Shown one piece after another: positions 10,197-23,100 of a DNA stretch of 64,000 nt. The DNA lies in assembly GCF_035594125.1 (NCBI RefSeq), contig NC_087151.1:19608096-19672095 (forward strand). Reading direction: 5' to 3'. A program made the position numbers and the translations under genes. The notes beneath the pieces are model-generated. The model had not been told where the DNA came from. It ran no database searches and was given only the letters and a program-made list of their open reading frames with translations. Source of the DNA: Scylla paramamosain (taxonomy: Eukaryota > Arthropoda > Malacostraca > Decapoda > Portunidae). Within the stretch, counting starts at the first letter, position 1; each line of letters opens with the position of its first letter.

Positions 10197-11441
10197 ATGA
10201 ACTTTACTAGTGAGAATCTCCTCAATACACTTTTCAACGACTTAGAAGACAACAATGAATCTGATAGCATCGGCATAGAAATAATAAATTCCATGTACTT
10301 ATCTCTTGAGTTAGATGATATCTGTAATTATCATGACCTTACCTCATACATGAATGTTATACCAAGAAGTAGCGCTGACTATATCAATATTCTCCATATA
10401 AATGCCCGCTCACTAAACAAAAATTATGACCAAGTAATCTCTTTTATCAAATCTCTTCCCAAACTCCCTGATATCTTATGTATAAGTGAAACCTGGCTCA
10501 ATGCAAATAATGTTCACCTTCACGAAATTGATGGCTTTAAGTCATATCATGTTCACAGGCCTTTATACTCTCCACGTGGAGGTGTTGCAATTTATGTAAA
10601 TATTGACCTACAAAGTGAAATTATTAAGGATTTTTGCATGTGTGATGAAAATGCTGAACTATGTAGTGTGAAAATTATTCTACCTACTACCTCCTACTCT
10701 GTTTCTTGTATTTACAGACCAAATAGTAAACATGCTAAAGTAAATGAATTTAATGCATATATTGATAATCTTCTTTCAAATAACTTTTTCACAAACAACA
10801 GGAATATACTCATAGGTGACTTCAATATAAACCTTCTTGAACATGTGTCACACCCTCCTACTAACTCTTTCATTACAACTATGCAATCAAACAATTACTT
10901 CCCACATATATCTCGACCAACAAGATTTTCAGACATAAATACAACTGCAGCCCCATCTTTATTAGATCACGTCTGGACAAACTTCAATGAACCAGTCTCT
11001 TGTGGAATTTTCCACTTTCCTATCAGTGACCACCTTCCAGTGTTTATCAATATTCCAGTCTCTGATAAAGTGTGCAATATTCACCACAAAGTTGATTTTA
11101 GGCTACAAAATAGAGTAAATCGGTTGAAATTCACACAGACCCTATCAAATACAGACTGGAATCTCTACCTCACTAGCAGTGACACAAACACAAACTGCGA
11201 CATATTTCTGGATAAATTATATAAAATATACTATTCCTGCTTCCCCAAAATAACCAAAACTATCACATCCAAAAGACTAAGTAAGCCTTGGTTAACACAG
11301 GGGTTAATAAATTCAACAAAACATAAATATCAGCTGTACAAACTATACAAACTAGGGTCAATTACAATGGACCACTACAAACATTACAGAAATTATCTAA
11401 ATAACTTAATAAAACGCAAAAAATCTGAATATTACATATAA
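10197..11441 (+). CDS. LINE-C endonuclease domain (ends at premature stop)
   Basis: 414 codons from ATG at 10,197. The endonuclease domain begins near residue 62 (INILHINARSLNKN) and shows ISETWL (about residue 98), RGGVAIYV (about 130), IYRPN (about 175), GDFNINLLEH (about 207) and ISDHLPVFI (about 276). These are the conserved LINE endonuclease blocks, including the GDFN and SDH catalytic motifs, all intact. The frame stops at TAA 11,439-11,441 after KKSEYYI. The next codons (RFENFRLNTKK) continue in the same frame into the RT, so this is a single nonsense change rather than a gene end. The start is the first ATG after the pyrimidine-rich leader. The product would cut target DNA for target-primed reverse transcription. 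Confidence 0.88.
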   Translation: MNFTSENLLNTLFNDLEDNNESDSIGIEIINSMYLSLELDDICNYHDLTSYMNVIPRSSADYINILHINARSLNKNYDQVISFIKSLPKLPDILCISETWLNANNVHLHEIDGFKSYHVHRPLYSPRGGVAIYVNIDLQSEIIKDFCMCDENAELCSVKIILPTTSYSVSCIYRPNSKHAKVNEFNAYIDNLLSNNFFTNNRNILIGDFNINLLEHVSHPPTNSFITTMQSNNYFPHISRPTRFSDINTTAAPSLLDHVWTNFNEPVSCGIFHFPISDHLPVFINIPVSDKVCNIHHKVDFRLQNRVNRLKFTQTLSNTDWNLYLTSSDTNTNCDIFLDKLYKIYYSCFPKITKTITSKRLSKPWLTQGLINSTKHKYQLYKLYKLGSITMDHYKHYRNYLNNLIKRKKSEYYI

Positions 11442-13217
11442 AGGTTTGAAAATTTTAGACTTAACACAAAAAAAGTTTGGGAACTAATTACCGAAATAGA
11501 AAACATTAATAATAATAACAAGACGGTCTCCCACACACTACACTACGAGTATAATGACACAGTCCTACACACTCCACATGAAATTTCAAATGCATTCAAC
11601 ACCTATTTTTCACAAATTGCACCTCAACTTAGCTCCCAGCTTCCTAGAGCTCAAAACTCACACATTTCTTATCTCAGAGGTAATTTCCTAAATTCCATGA
11701 ATATTCCCATAGTGACAGGAAATGACATAGTCAGAGCTATTTCTGCCTTAAAAAATAAAAAATGCCCTACGGATGAAATACCTGTGAAAATTATCAAAGA
11801 GAACAAAAATCTTCTAGCAGAGCCACTCTCAAAATTATTCAATGATTCAATAAAAGATGGAGTTTTCCCTAATAGATTCAAGCTGGCAAAAATTATCCCT
11901 ATCCATAAATCGGGAAGTAAAACTAATATCTCAAACTACCGACCAATCTCTATTTTACCAGTGTTCTCTAAAATATTTGAAATCATTATGAAGAACTTCC
12001 TCATGAACTACCTCAATTCACAAAAATTCTTAAATAATAGGCAATTTGGTTTCCGCCCCGGACTAAATACTTTTGACGCTATAAATGTGTTTACCTCTGA
12101 CCTACACGATGCCTTGAATAAACATAAGTCTATAATATCCATTTTCATTGATTTCAGCAAAGCTTTTGACACAGTTGACCCAAACATTCTAATAGACAAA
12201 TTACGTCACTATGGTATTCGCGGTTGTGTGGAAAATTGGTTCAAATCATATTTAACTGGCCGATCTCATTTTACATCCTACAATAACTCTAAATCAACCA
12301 TCAAACCTATACATCTTGGCGTGCCACAAGGTAGCATCTTAGGCCCTATTCTTTTCCTGATATATATCAACGATATCAGCAATGCCTCTACTGCCTTCAA
12401 CACTATACAGTTTGCTGATGACTCCACCTTGTACATGATTGGTGATAATCCCACTGACCTAATCTACAGAGCCAACCTAGAATTATCTGCCTTTTCTGAA
12501 TGGTGTCTTGCAAATCGCCTAACAATTAACACAGCTAAAACTTTCTACATGTTATTTACAAATACCACCACCAAATACCAACCCTTACCTAGACTTACCA
12601 TATTAGATAAAGATATCACGCAAGTTTCTAAGACAAAATTTCTTGGAGTCACATTTGACAATAATCTTACCTTTAAATATCACATATCAAACCTTTGCCT
12701 AAAATTATCTAGATCAATAGCTCTATTGCTGAAAATAAAAAACTTTGTTCCAGTGGAAATTATGAAAATCATGTATTATGCCCATATATACCTACACTTA
12801 ACCTACTGTAATCCAATTTGGTCCACTACCTACCCATGTCATCTACAAAATCTAAACATCCTCCACAAGAAAATTATTAGAATCATGACTAATAGTGACT
12901 TCCTCCAACACACACCTCCACTCTTTAAATCTATGAAAATCCTTCAACTCTCTGACTTATCAAACTTCTCTATTGCATCATACATGTTCAAATTGATAAA
13001 TTCCAACAACAACAATACCCTGACCCTAACTCATAACCACTCCACACGCTACAGGCATTCTCTACAGATTCCCCATCATACCTTAACTCTCTACCAACAC
13101 TCTCTAATGTATAAAGGTCCCAAAATATGGAATAGCACCCTGTCACACATAAAAAATTCATTAAGCGTAAATATCTTTAAGAGAAAACTAAAAGAATATT
13201 TATTGTCTCAATACTGA
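11442..13217 (+). pseudogene. LINE-C reverse transcriptase domain, downstream of the in-frame stop
   Basis: It is open in the same frame as the endonuclease from 11,442 to the stop at 13,217, with the first in-frame ATG at 11,697. Motifs in order: PTDEIPVKIIKE, NYRPISILPVFSKIFE, FGFRPGLNTFDA, ISIFIDFSKAFDTVDPNIL (first catalytic Asp), LGVPQGSILGPILFLIYIND, and FADD at 12,411-12,422 (catalytic pair). A thumb and C-terminal region follows (KTKFLGVTFDNNLTF, then a block starting LTYCNPIWS) and ends FKRKLKEYL. All RT residues I can check are intact, which implies a young element. Translation would need readthrough or internal initiation past the TAA. Confidence 0.88.
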
Positions 13218-13704
13218 CACATCTTGTACTTCAATCAATTTTTATCAATATCAATTATTTTGTTTCTTGGTATTGTAACCAAATAGTTCATATCCTCTGT
13301 AACTAAAATAGTTTATAACCTCTAGTATATATACATATTTATTTCTGTTTGTTTAATTATTCTCAAAACTAATATTTGCTTGTTTATAATCAGATTCCAA
13401 TTCAATTTTCTCTATTTCTCATGTATAATTATGATTTTTCTCCTTTCCTTCCTGTTCTTGCAAAGCCATTTCTCCCTAATTCTTTTGTCATTGCTTTTAA
13501 TTTTTTTTTTTTTCACATTTTCTTCAATTAGATTTTTAGTTTAGTGTTGTTTTACTTTTCAGTATTAAGTAGATATTAAGTGTGCCCAAAAAGCTTGTGC
13601 TTCATAAGGGGCTGTTTGTCTTTCAATTAATTGTACCTTAAGCTTATATATGTATTACAGACAAACATAATAAAGTGTTTAAAGTGTTTAAAGTGTTTAA
13701 AGTG

Positions 13705-13897
<193 letters not shown>

Positions 13898-14570
13898 GGC
13901 AACTTCAGGCACCCCACACTTGCCTAATATTCAAATCACTCTAGCTCAAAACTCTGCAAGAGCCCAGTGGTTGTGCTATATACCACTTGATAGGAAATCT
14001 CATTTTGTGTTCAGTGGTATCTATCCGCTCTCATTGAGACAAAAGAAAATTGGTGAAAATTGCAGAAAACTGATGGTCACTTTACAAAAAGTTTTGTATT
14101 GTATTTTGCATATGCACAGTAGTATTGCAAATTTCATATGATTTTTCATTATAACTTGTATTACTCTTATTACCAACAAAAATTTGAGCTTGATCAGTTA
14201 ATTACTTAAAAAGTTGTAATTTTGACTTTGTGCATGTACAGTGCTACTTCAAAGTTGACGTAAGGAATTTTATTAAAATTATAACATGACACCTCTTAAG
14301 TTTCATTAAAACTGGTTGAGTAGTTTTTGAGAAATCCCATTTCTGACACCCTTCTACTTTTAGTAAGTTAACTTCACCCAATAGAAGAGATGAAAGCTAT
14401 ATCATATAAAATTGATAGAGGTGTGCTATCATATGATGCTAATTTTGTTACGATCAGCCACATAGTTCTGGAGATATTAGCGATTGAATAGGGTTATGGT
14501 CAGACTGAGCCAGGCCCCTCAAAACGAAACAACAACCTCCATAGTAAACTTTGTTTTGCTCATAATTAAT

Positions 14571-15015
14571 TTCTCACTCTTTCATAAAAGAGAACATAGG
14601 TATCCATTCAATCATGATGAGTTTCCCTTCAATACAGGGACTGTAATATATATACCTCCCATATTTATAATATATGAATTTCTCACTCTTTCATAAAAGA
14701 GAACATAGTTATCCATTCAATCATGATGAGTTCCCCTTCAATACAGGGACTGTAATATATATACCTCCCATATTTATAATATATGAATTTCTCACTCTTT
14801 CATAAAAGAGAACATAGTTATCCATTCAATCATGATGATTTCCCCTTCAATACAGGGACTGTAATATATATACCTCCCATATTTATAATATATGAATTTC
14901 TCACTCTTTCATAAAAGAGAACATAGTTATCCATTCAATCATGATGAGTTCCCCTTCAATACAGGGACTGTAATATATATACCTCCCATATTTATAATAT
15001 ATGAATTTCTCACTC
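14571..15015. repeat. 109-bp tandem repeat, about 4 units (left arm)
   Basis: TTCTCACTCTTTCATAAA starts at 14,571, 14,680, 14,789, 14,898 and 15,007, an exact 109-bp period. Each unit includes AATCATGATGAGTT and TACCTCCCATATTTATAATA. The last copy is partial and diverged. The array is mirrored at 53,545-53,992 in the right arm with the same copy number. Confidence 0.95.
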
Positions 15016-15568
15016 TTTCATAAAGGAGAACATAGAGTTCTTTGTTTAATCATGATTAGTTCCTTTTCATTACATGGACTGTACTAAATACATATTTTTC
15101 TTAAGCTACTTTTTTAGAATACTTTTGGCTTAAGTTGAGAACTTGACCGCCCTGATTTGAGGAATGGTGAAGTGGAGCCACCAGGCACAATATCTACCAA
15201 TTCACAAAACAGAGCAATGACTAAATTTTGACTTCTCTATTTCCTTAGTTTGGTGGCATCCCTACTTCCTTGATGCCATTTTCCTATCGTTCTATGCCAA
15301 TAGAATGGAATATATCTACAACAAATAAGAGATAGCATATATCAGCCTTCCCTCACATATTCATTGTTTTGCATATTTGCAGAGTTTTCCCTAACCTAAC
15401 CTAACTAATGGGGAGTTTTTAGAGTTGCCAGGTGTCACCACCAGCTCAGTCTTTCAGCCCAAAGAGCCCAAATTATTCTTTCAGTTATAAATTACAGTAA
15501 CCCAAGATATAACGAACACATATGGGGGGAGAGTGGGTAACTTGAGATGAAAATTTGCTATATATGTG

Positions 15569-15743
<175 letters not shown>

Positions 15744-16332
15744 CAGCAGACAGCAGCCTTAAATAGGATGTTATACCTGAAATTTGGTAAATAGAAGTTC
15801 ATTATATCAAGGGTTTATTGTACATATCAACTTATTCCCCTTTTATTTTATAGTGCACTGTATTTTTTAATTAAAATATCATGTACTATACATATAATAA
15901 CTGTTTTTTATTGTCTTAAAGTGAATTGCTTAGTAAATGTGAGATGCTTAGTTTAAGGTTTAAACTATAAATATAGGTAGTTCTGATCCTTATAAGGATG
16001 GTTTCCCATATTCACAGATTTTAACTATTTGCAGGAGGCTCTGGAATGTAACTCCCACAGATGGCAGGGAAACACTGCATATCTTCCCTCCCACAACAGC
16101 GATGCACTTAATGAATTGGGCCAAGATAATTAGTGAAAGCTTTCTGTGTTAAAGAGATGCAGCTAGTGGGCCAATATATATACTGATCATTCAATTAATC
16201 CTTTATGTCATAAAACTTCTCTGAAAAAATCTAGTGAATAATTTTTCCTCTCTCACTGCACTGTCCTTGATCTAAATTACATATTAAAACTACACATGAT
16301 AGTGTAATGATCAGTATGCTTGGCTAACAAAC

Positions 16333-16455
<123 letters not shown>

Positions 16456-16810
16456 TTGGCTTTGTCTCCAAACACTCCCCCATAGAGAGACTGTATTAAC
16501 CTGCAGAAATAAAGCTATCATTCAGGGAAACTGGTTTGTTTGCCAAACAAACATTACATTGCTGAATATTCTGTGGCACCAAATGCTTTGTCAGGAATTG
16601 TGGCAATGATATTTCAATCCTTGTCTTTGCATCCTACAATTTGTATGCTGAACATAAACCTTATCAACAAGTTTCTTGAGCTTCATATACTTTTATACAT
16701 ATTACACAAAGTCCATGACAACTGAAAAAACTATGCAAATAATGCAATGTAGCAGTAGCATCAAGGTAACACCAGTCTGCTACTAGTACTGCTGCTATCC
16801 ACCTTCTGAC

Positions 16811-16942
16811 CTGCTCAGATGAAGCAGAAGCATTGTCCTCTTCAAAAGAATCCTCAGCCACCACACCAGACCGCTCATTGCTGTGGTAGTGTTGGGAGTA
16901 GAAGTTGGGGTAGTGGACAGGAGGAATGACACTGCCCTCACT
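16811..16942 (-). CDS. Candidate host exon C (left copy)
   Basis: On the minus strand, CAACACAG precedes and GTCAG follows a 132-base open segment, exactly 44 codons in phase 0-0. It encodes SEGSVIPPVHYPNFYSQHYH, then SNERSGVVAEDSFEEDNASA, then SSEQ. The peptide looks coding: varied composition, an acidic/serine-rich C-terminal half and no stops. I do not recognise the protein. Exon A (18,640-18,769) lies upstream on the same strand and ends in phase 0, so A to C would splice in frame across about 1.7 kb. An identical arrangement exists in the right arm. Confidence 0.5.
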
Positions 16943-17564
16943 CTGTGTTGAAAATATATGCTGCCATAAGATGGAGAAAATACTGAATCTGATACTGAAA
17001 GAAATAAAGAACAAAATTGTTTACAAAAATTTTACCATAATTGTTTATGATATCAAGCAAATCTACAGAACATAGGACAACTCTACAACAAGCAGGCTCC
17101 AGGCTCCAGGCTGGCAAGCTTGAATAGTCTACACATCATATAAACTTTTGACTGAATAAAGATTCAGATGGATCCATGCTATTTTACAGGATTTAAGCTT
17201 TTAACAATGATACAAGTTCCCCATCAAAGGGACAACAAACTAAAGACAAGTATGCAATCTCCTTCACTTTGTGTGCCTTCTTGTTGCAGTAAAATAATGC
17301 TCAGCTTCATTTATCCAATTTTCATGGTTTAAACGAAACCTTTCTTATCAAAGATAATATAAGTTGTGGGATTTAGTTCACAATCAAATCAACATTTCTC
17401 TATTTTACCTACATCTGACATCTCTATTCATATGGATTTTTCAACAGCTACCCACTCACCAAGAGAAGAGTGCTGTGGAGATCTCCATCACCCACAATAA
17501 GTCCCTGAAATGCCTAAATAAACTTGGGATTCATGTCAAATATAAACAAAACTCACTGGGACAT

Positions 17565-17695
17565 AGTACACATTTGCAAGAGTCCAAGGCAAGACTATCC
17601 CACCATCTGTGTACCATGGAATGCTCCCAACAACTGGAGTTACCCACAACTGAGCTGCACTTGGTGCCAATAACCACTCATTCTCAGATACCCAA
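17565..17695 (-). CDS. Open segment, weak exon candidate (left copy)
   Basis: A minus-strand open stretch with a TTGCTTAG acceptor-like border and CCCAGTGAGT donor-like border. It would encode SWVSENEWLLAPSAAQLWVT, then PVVGSIPWYTDGGIVLPWTL, then ANVYYVP. The right copy (50,988-51,125) has Q in place of P in GSIPW. Its phase does not fit splicing from exon A (an in-frame stop would result), so it may be non-coding or belong to an alternative form. I do not recognise the peptide. Confidence 0.25.
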
Positions 17696-18639
17696 CTCCT
17701 AAGCAAATCAATGCTGCATCTGATTACCACTAGGACAATACTTAGTAAAAATTAACAAAGGTGGGGAGTTCCTCAGTCTATTACCATTACTGGGTAGGAT
17801 ACAGATGGAGAAATAGTACAAAAGACAGTTCAGTATTTGGTACAGTAGAGAACACTAACCCACACCTATAGAAAGAGATCAGCCATCAATACTTTCAAAG
17901 GAATAATTTCATCACTGTAATCAGTTTCAGTTCCCTTCAATAAACCTTGCATGTCACTAGGTCATGGACCATGCTTCTATGAAAAGGCACAGATCAATGC
18001 CTCTTATGAAAGAGCACAGAGTTGATCAGGAATGAAAGAAGAAAAATTTAACTGACTTTGGAATCAAATATCTAAACTACATCTCTGTAAAAAAGATAGG
18101 GAGACTGAAAGAAATTTAATTGGAAAACATTCTATACAACATGGACAACCAAGGTCATGTGACCTTCTTAACATAATTCCTCCTATCAAATCACAATCTA
18201 AAAGCTTAAACACCTGATACGTTGAGGCTCCTACACACATTATGAACAAATGGTTCCCAGCCTTTTTTAGGAGATTAGTACAATGCCATGTTAACCTTCA
18301 CATTATCATCCAAACATCAATTTAAAAAGCTAAATACTTATCAAGTGAATTTACACATGCTTCAACACTCAAATGCAGAATCCTGCACACAAACTTGACA
18401 TGCCTTTGACAACTTTTTTATTGTCATATAAGAGAAATAATAAATCACCACCTCATTTCCTTCCCTCTTATGTTGCTTAGTGTTTTGAGGACATGCTGCC
18501 ATACATACATAGCACAACACAAGTACAAAAATTAAGAGTGAAACATTGTGAAAACAAGGAATAAATATGTTTCATGTGACAGCATAGGAAGTGAAGCACA
18601 AGAAGTACAAGTGGCTAGGTGTACAGGCCACACACCTAC

Positions 18640-18769
18640 CTGGCTTGGTCTCAGGTTCAACACCCGGGCTTGGCGGGGCACGACGGCCATGCCTGCTGCT
18701 AATGACCTGGCCTGTACCTGGTTGATTCGGGCTTCATCCTCAGCCGTCAAAAGCTTGTTGTTGATAATT
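18640..18769 (-). CDS. Candidate host exon A (left copy)
   Basis: A minus-strand 130-base open segment bordered by GATGGCACAG (acceptor) and GTAGGTG (donor). It encodes IINNKLLTAEDEARINQVQA, then RSLAAGMAVVPRQARVLNLR, then PSQ. It starts one base into a codon and ends in phase 0. It is GC-richer than its surroundings, as expected for an exon. Relative to the right copy there is one amino-acid change (GMAVV here, GMAAV there), both differences being C/T at the DNA level. I cannot name the gene. Confidence 0.55.
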
Positions 18770-19314
18770 CTGTGCCATCACCAGGGAATGGAACAGAAGG
18801 GAAGGGGAGGTGAAGAGAAAAAAGACAGTGGGTAAGGATATAAGAACTTCTGAAAATATGCAATAAAGGGAGAATGGAAAAAGGAAGATGAAAATGAAAT
18901 TTAGGAGATTACAAGGAGGTTGGTGGGTTCCCCTTGTTACTAATACTGTACATACTGTATATGGATGAATAAAGCTACAAAATATCTTTTATCTTGCCTC
19001 CTTAAAAAAAAGTCAATACTGACCTTCATTAGCATCCTTAAAAATTTCATCAGATACAAAACAAAACTGCTGTTATAGTGACTTAAACACTCCATATCAT
19101 CTGTCAGCCCCTGCAGGCTCCACACTGAATAAAAGGGTCACACCTGTCAGTACAGCAGTCATGTGAACCTTTATGACTTGTCTCACAGTACTTGCACACA
19201 ACCAAAATATATAAATGACCACATATTTTACACTTCCCTCAGCTTGTTAAGTGTGGTTCAACAGCCCCCACAACAAATGATCTGCCTCATTGTAGCAACA
19301 GCATGTCTTTATCA

Positions 19315-19318
<4 letters not shown>

Positions 19319-19349
<31 letters not shown>
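19319..19349. repeat. (CA)n microsatellite
   Basis: About 15 CA units. The right-arm partner (GT)n at 49,316-49,360 is longer. Confidence 0.97.
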
Positions 19350-19352
<3 letters not shown>

Positions 19353-19706
19353 CTCTAATTTTGTATATCATTTTATGTAAATTATATGCTAAATGACCAA
19401 AGAAAATATATGTCTGTAAATGATGCTACAGTCATGAAGATAATCATGCAAAATGAAAAATGGAGAATTATCAGAAAATTCTGAATATAATGGAGCCAAT
19501 CTGATTATTAACATGAATATGACGGAGTCAAGATTGATAAATGGAGCTAAGAAATAGCATATGTTGGAAATGGGACAAGAGGATAAAGAAACAAAGATGG
19601 GTGGTCGTAGAATAAAGTGATAGAGTGAGAGAAACTTGGAAGTAGCACTAGAGAAATGAATATGATTACTTCAAGAACTAAATAAATGTTGATAAATTTG
19701 AAAGTG

Positions 19707-20150
<444 letters not shown>

Positions 20151-23100
20151 ACCGATAACAATGAGTGTTTTTGAGCTTGTTACCTATAAAAAACACGAAA
20201 ATTGATGCAAAGCACTCTATAATGGGAAAGAAAAGGACATTGCAAGAAAAGTGTATAATGAGTGTTTTATAGTTCAAAAGAACCACAAGGCAAAAAATGC
20301 AAAAACTAGTGTATATGAAGAAGTTTCGTAGATACCAAAATGCTGAAACTCATGAACAACACTCTTAATTGAGAAACAGAACAATCTTACTAAATGTGTG
20401 TATTTTGAGTGCTTTTCACATTCTTAGTTACCAAAACCCCAAATTGCATGCGAAAGCAGCTTAATGCGGGAAAAAAATGACATTACCAGAAAAAAAAATG
20501 TCTTTTGAGTGTTTTTGAGCGTGTTAGGCAATAAAGCACTAAAAAGGGGGGCAATCACATTACATTGGAATAAAACCAATTTTTAATAAGAACTTGCCTT
20601 TAAGTCTTTTTGAGCTCCTTATATACCAAAACACTAAAACGCATGCAAAATACACTTTATGGTGAAACAGAATAACATTACCAAAGACATGTGTTTTAGT
20701 GGTTTTGATCATGTTACCAATAAAAACGCTTAAATTACATTATCAGAAAAACGTCTTTTAAGTGTTTTTGAGTGTGATATGCAACAAAGCACTAAAAACC
20801 AGAAAAATCACATAACTTGGGAATAAAACCAACTTTTACGAAGAACTTGCCTTTAAGTGTTTTTTTTAACTCCTTACATACCAAAACGCTAAAACGCATG
20901 TAAAACACCCTTTATGGAGAAACAGAATAACTACCAAAAATAGGTATTTTGAGTGTTTTTGATCATGTTACTTATAAAAACGCTTAAATACATGTAAAGA
21001 ACCCTATGTTTCTATAAGAAAAGGACATTAAGAAAATCGTGTATTATGAGTGTTTTTAAGTTCCTCAAGTACTAAAAAGCTAAAACACACAAATAACACT
21101 TTATAGAGAGAAAAAAAAAATTGTTATTCATCTTCATAGGTACCAAAATTCTGGAAAAATTCAGGGAAATTTTGTAAAAGAAATTCATTATAAAAAAATA
21201 ATTTTAGCTTTCTTCCGGAGTTATGTACCAAACCCTGAACTGCATGCAAAGCCACCTATATGGAGAAATTACTCGACTTTACCAGAAACCTATCTTTTGA
21301 GTGTTTGTTTTTTTCAGCAATTTCAACAATATTATTGAAAACGTGTCTTTTCAGTGATTTACGTAGAAAAACGCTAAAACGGATGCAAACCAACCAATAT
21401 GAAGAAATAGAATAACATTACCAAAAAGATATATTTTGATGTGTTTTTGAGCTTGTCACCTACAAAAAAATGCGAAAATGGATGAAACGCACTCTATATT
21501 AGGAAAGAAAAGGACATTACGAGAAACGTGTATAATGAGTGTTTTATAGTTTCACAAGAACCACAAGGCAAAAAAATAAAAAACTCGTGTACATAAAGAA
21601 GTTTCTTACATACCAAAATGCTGAATCTCATGAATAACCCTTTTAATTAAGAAACAGAACAATCTTACTAAATGCCTGTATTTTGAGTGTTTTTCACATT
21701 CTTAGTTACCAAAACCCCAAATTTCATGCGAAACTAGCTTTATGTGGGAAAAAAATATTACCAGAAAATGTCTTTCGAGTGTTTTTGAGCGTGTTAGGCA
21801 ATAAACCACTAAAAAGCAGGGCAATCACATTACATGGGAATAAAACCAACTTTTACCAAGAACTTGCGTTTAGGTGTTTTTGAGCTCATTACATACCAAA
21901 ACGCTAAAACACATGCAAAACACCTTTTATGGAGAAACAGAATAACATTACCAAAAATATGTATTTTGAGTGTTTTTGATCATGTTATCTATAAAAACGC
22001 TTAAATACATGCAAAGAACCTTATGTTTGGGAAACGAAAGGACATTACGAGAAATATGTATTATGAGTGTTTTTTTAGTTCCTTAAGTACCAAAAAGCTA
22101 AAACCCACAAATAACACTCATTATTTAGAAAAATAAATAAATAAAAATAAAAAAGTAGGATTTTTTTTTTTTGTTATTCATCTTCATAGGTACCGAGATG
22201 CCAAAATTCTGGGAAAATTCCGGGCTATTATATGATAAAAGAAAATTATCAAAAAAGTTAATTTTAGCTTTTTTTTCGGACTGTTATATACCAAACCCTA
22301 AAGTGCATGCAAAGCCTCCTATATGAGGAAATTAAACGACCTTAAAAGAAATCTGTCTTTTGAGTGTTTTTCAGAATGTTAGGCACCAAAACGATAAATA
22401 AATAAGGAACTCACTCTATATGGGAATCCAAACAAAACTACTGAAAACGTGTCTTCTCAGTGTTTTACGTAGAAAAAACGATAAACGGATGCAAACCAAC
22501 CAATTAAAAAAAAAAATAGAAAAACATTACCAAAAAGGTATATTTTGAGTGTTTTTAAGCTTGTTACCTACAAAAAACGCGAAAATTGATGCAGAGCACT
22601 CTATATTAGGAAATAAAAGGACATTGCAAGAAAAGTGTATAATGAGTGTTTTATAGTTCAAAAGAACCAAAAGGCAAAAAACGCAAAAACTTGAGGATAT
22701 GGAGAAGTTTCCTAGATACCAAAATGCTGAAACTCATGAATAACATTCCTAATTGAGAAACAGAACAACCTTACTAAATGCATGTATTTTGAGAGCTTTT
22801 CACATACTTAGTTACAAAAACCTCAAATTGCATGCGAAACCAGCTTTATGTGAGAAAAAAATGACATTACCAGAAAAAAGTCTTTTGAGTGTTTTTGAGC
22901 CTGATAGGCAATAAAGCACTAAAAAGCAAGGCAATCGCATTACAATTGAATAAAACCAATTTTTAATAAGAACTTGCCTTTAAGTCTTTTTGAGCTCCTT
23001 ATATACCAAAACACTAAAACGCATGCAAATTACACTTTATGGTGAAACAGAATAATACTACCAAAAACATGTATTTTGAGTATTTTTGATCATGTTACCT

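Noticed and set aside
9946..10200. Possible LINE-C ORF1
   Set aside because: The 84 codons are translated pyrimidine-rich leader (Phe/Ser/Leu/Pro only) with no zinc-knuckle, esterase or coiled-coil signature.
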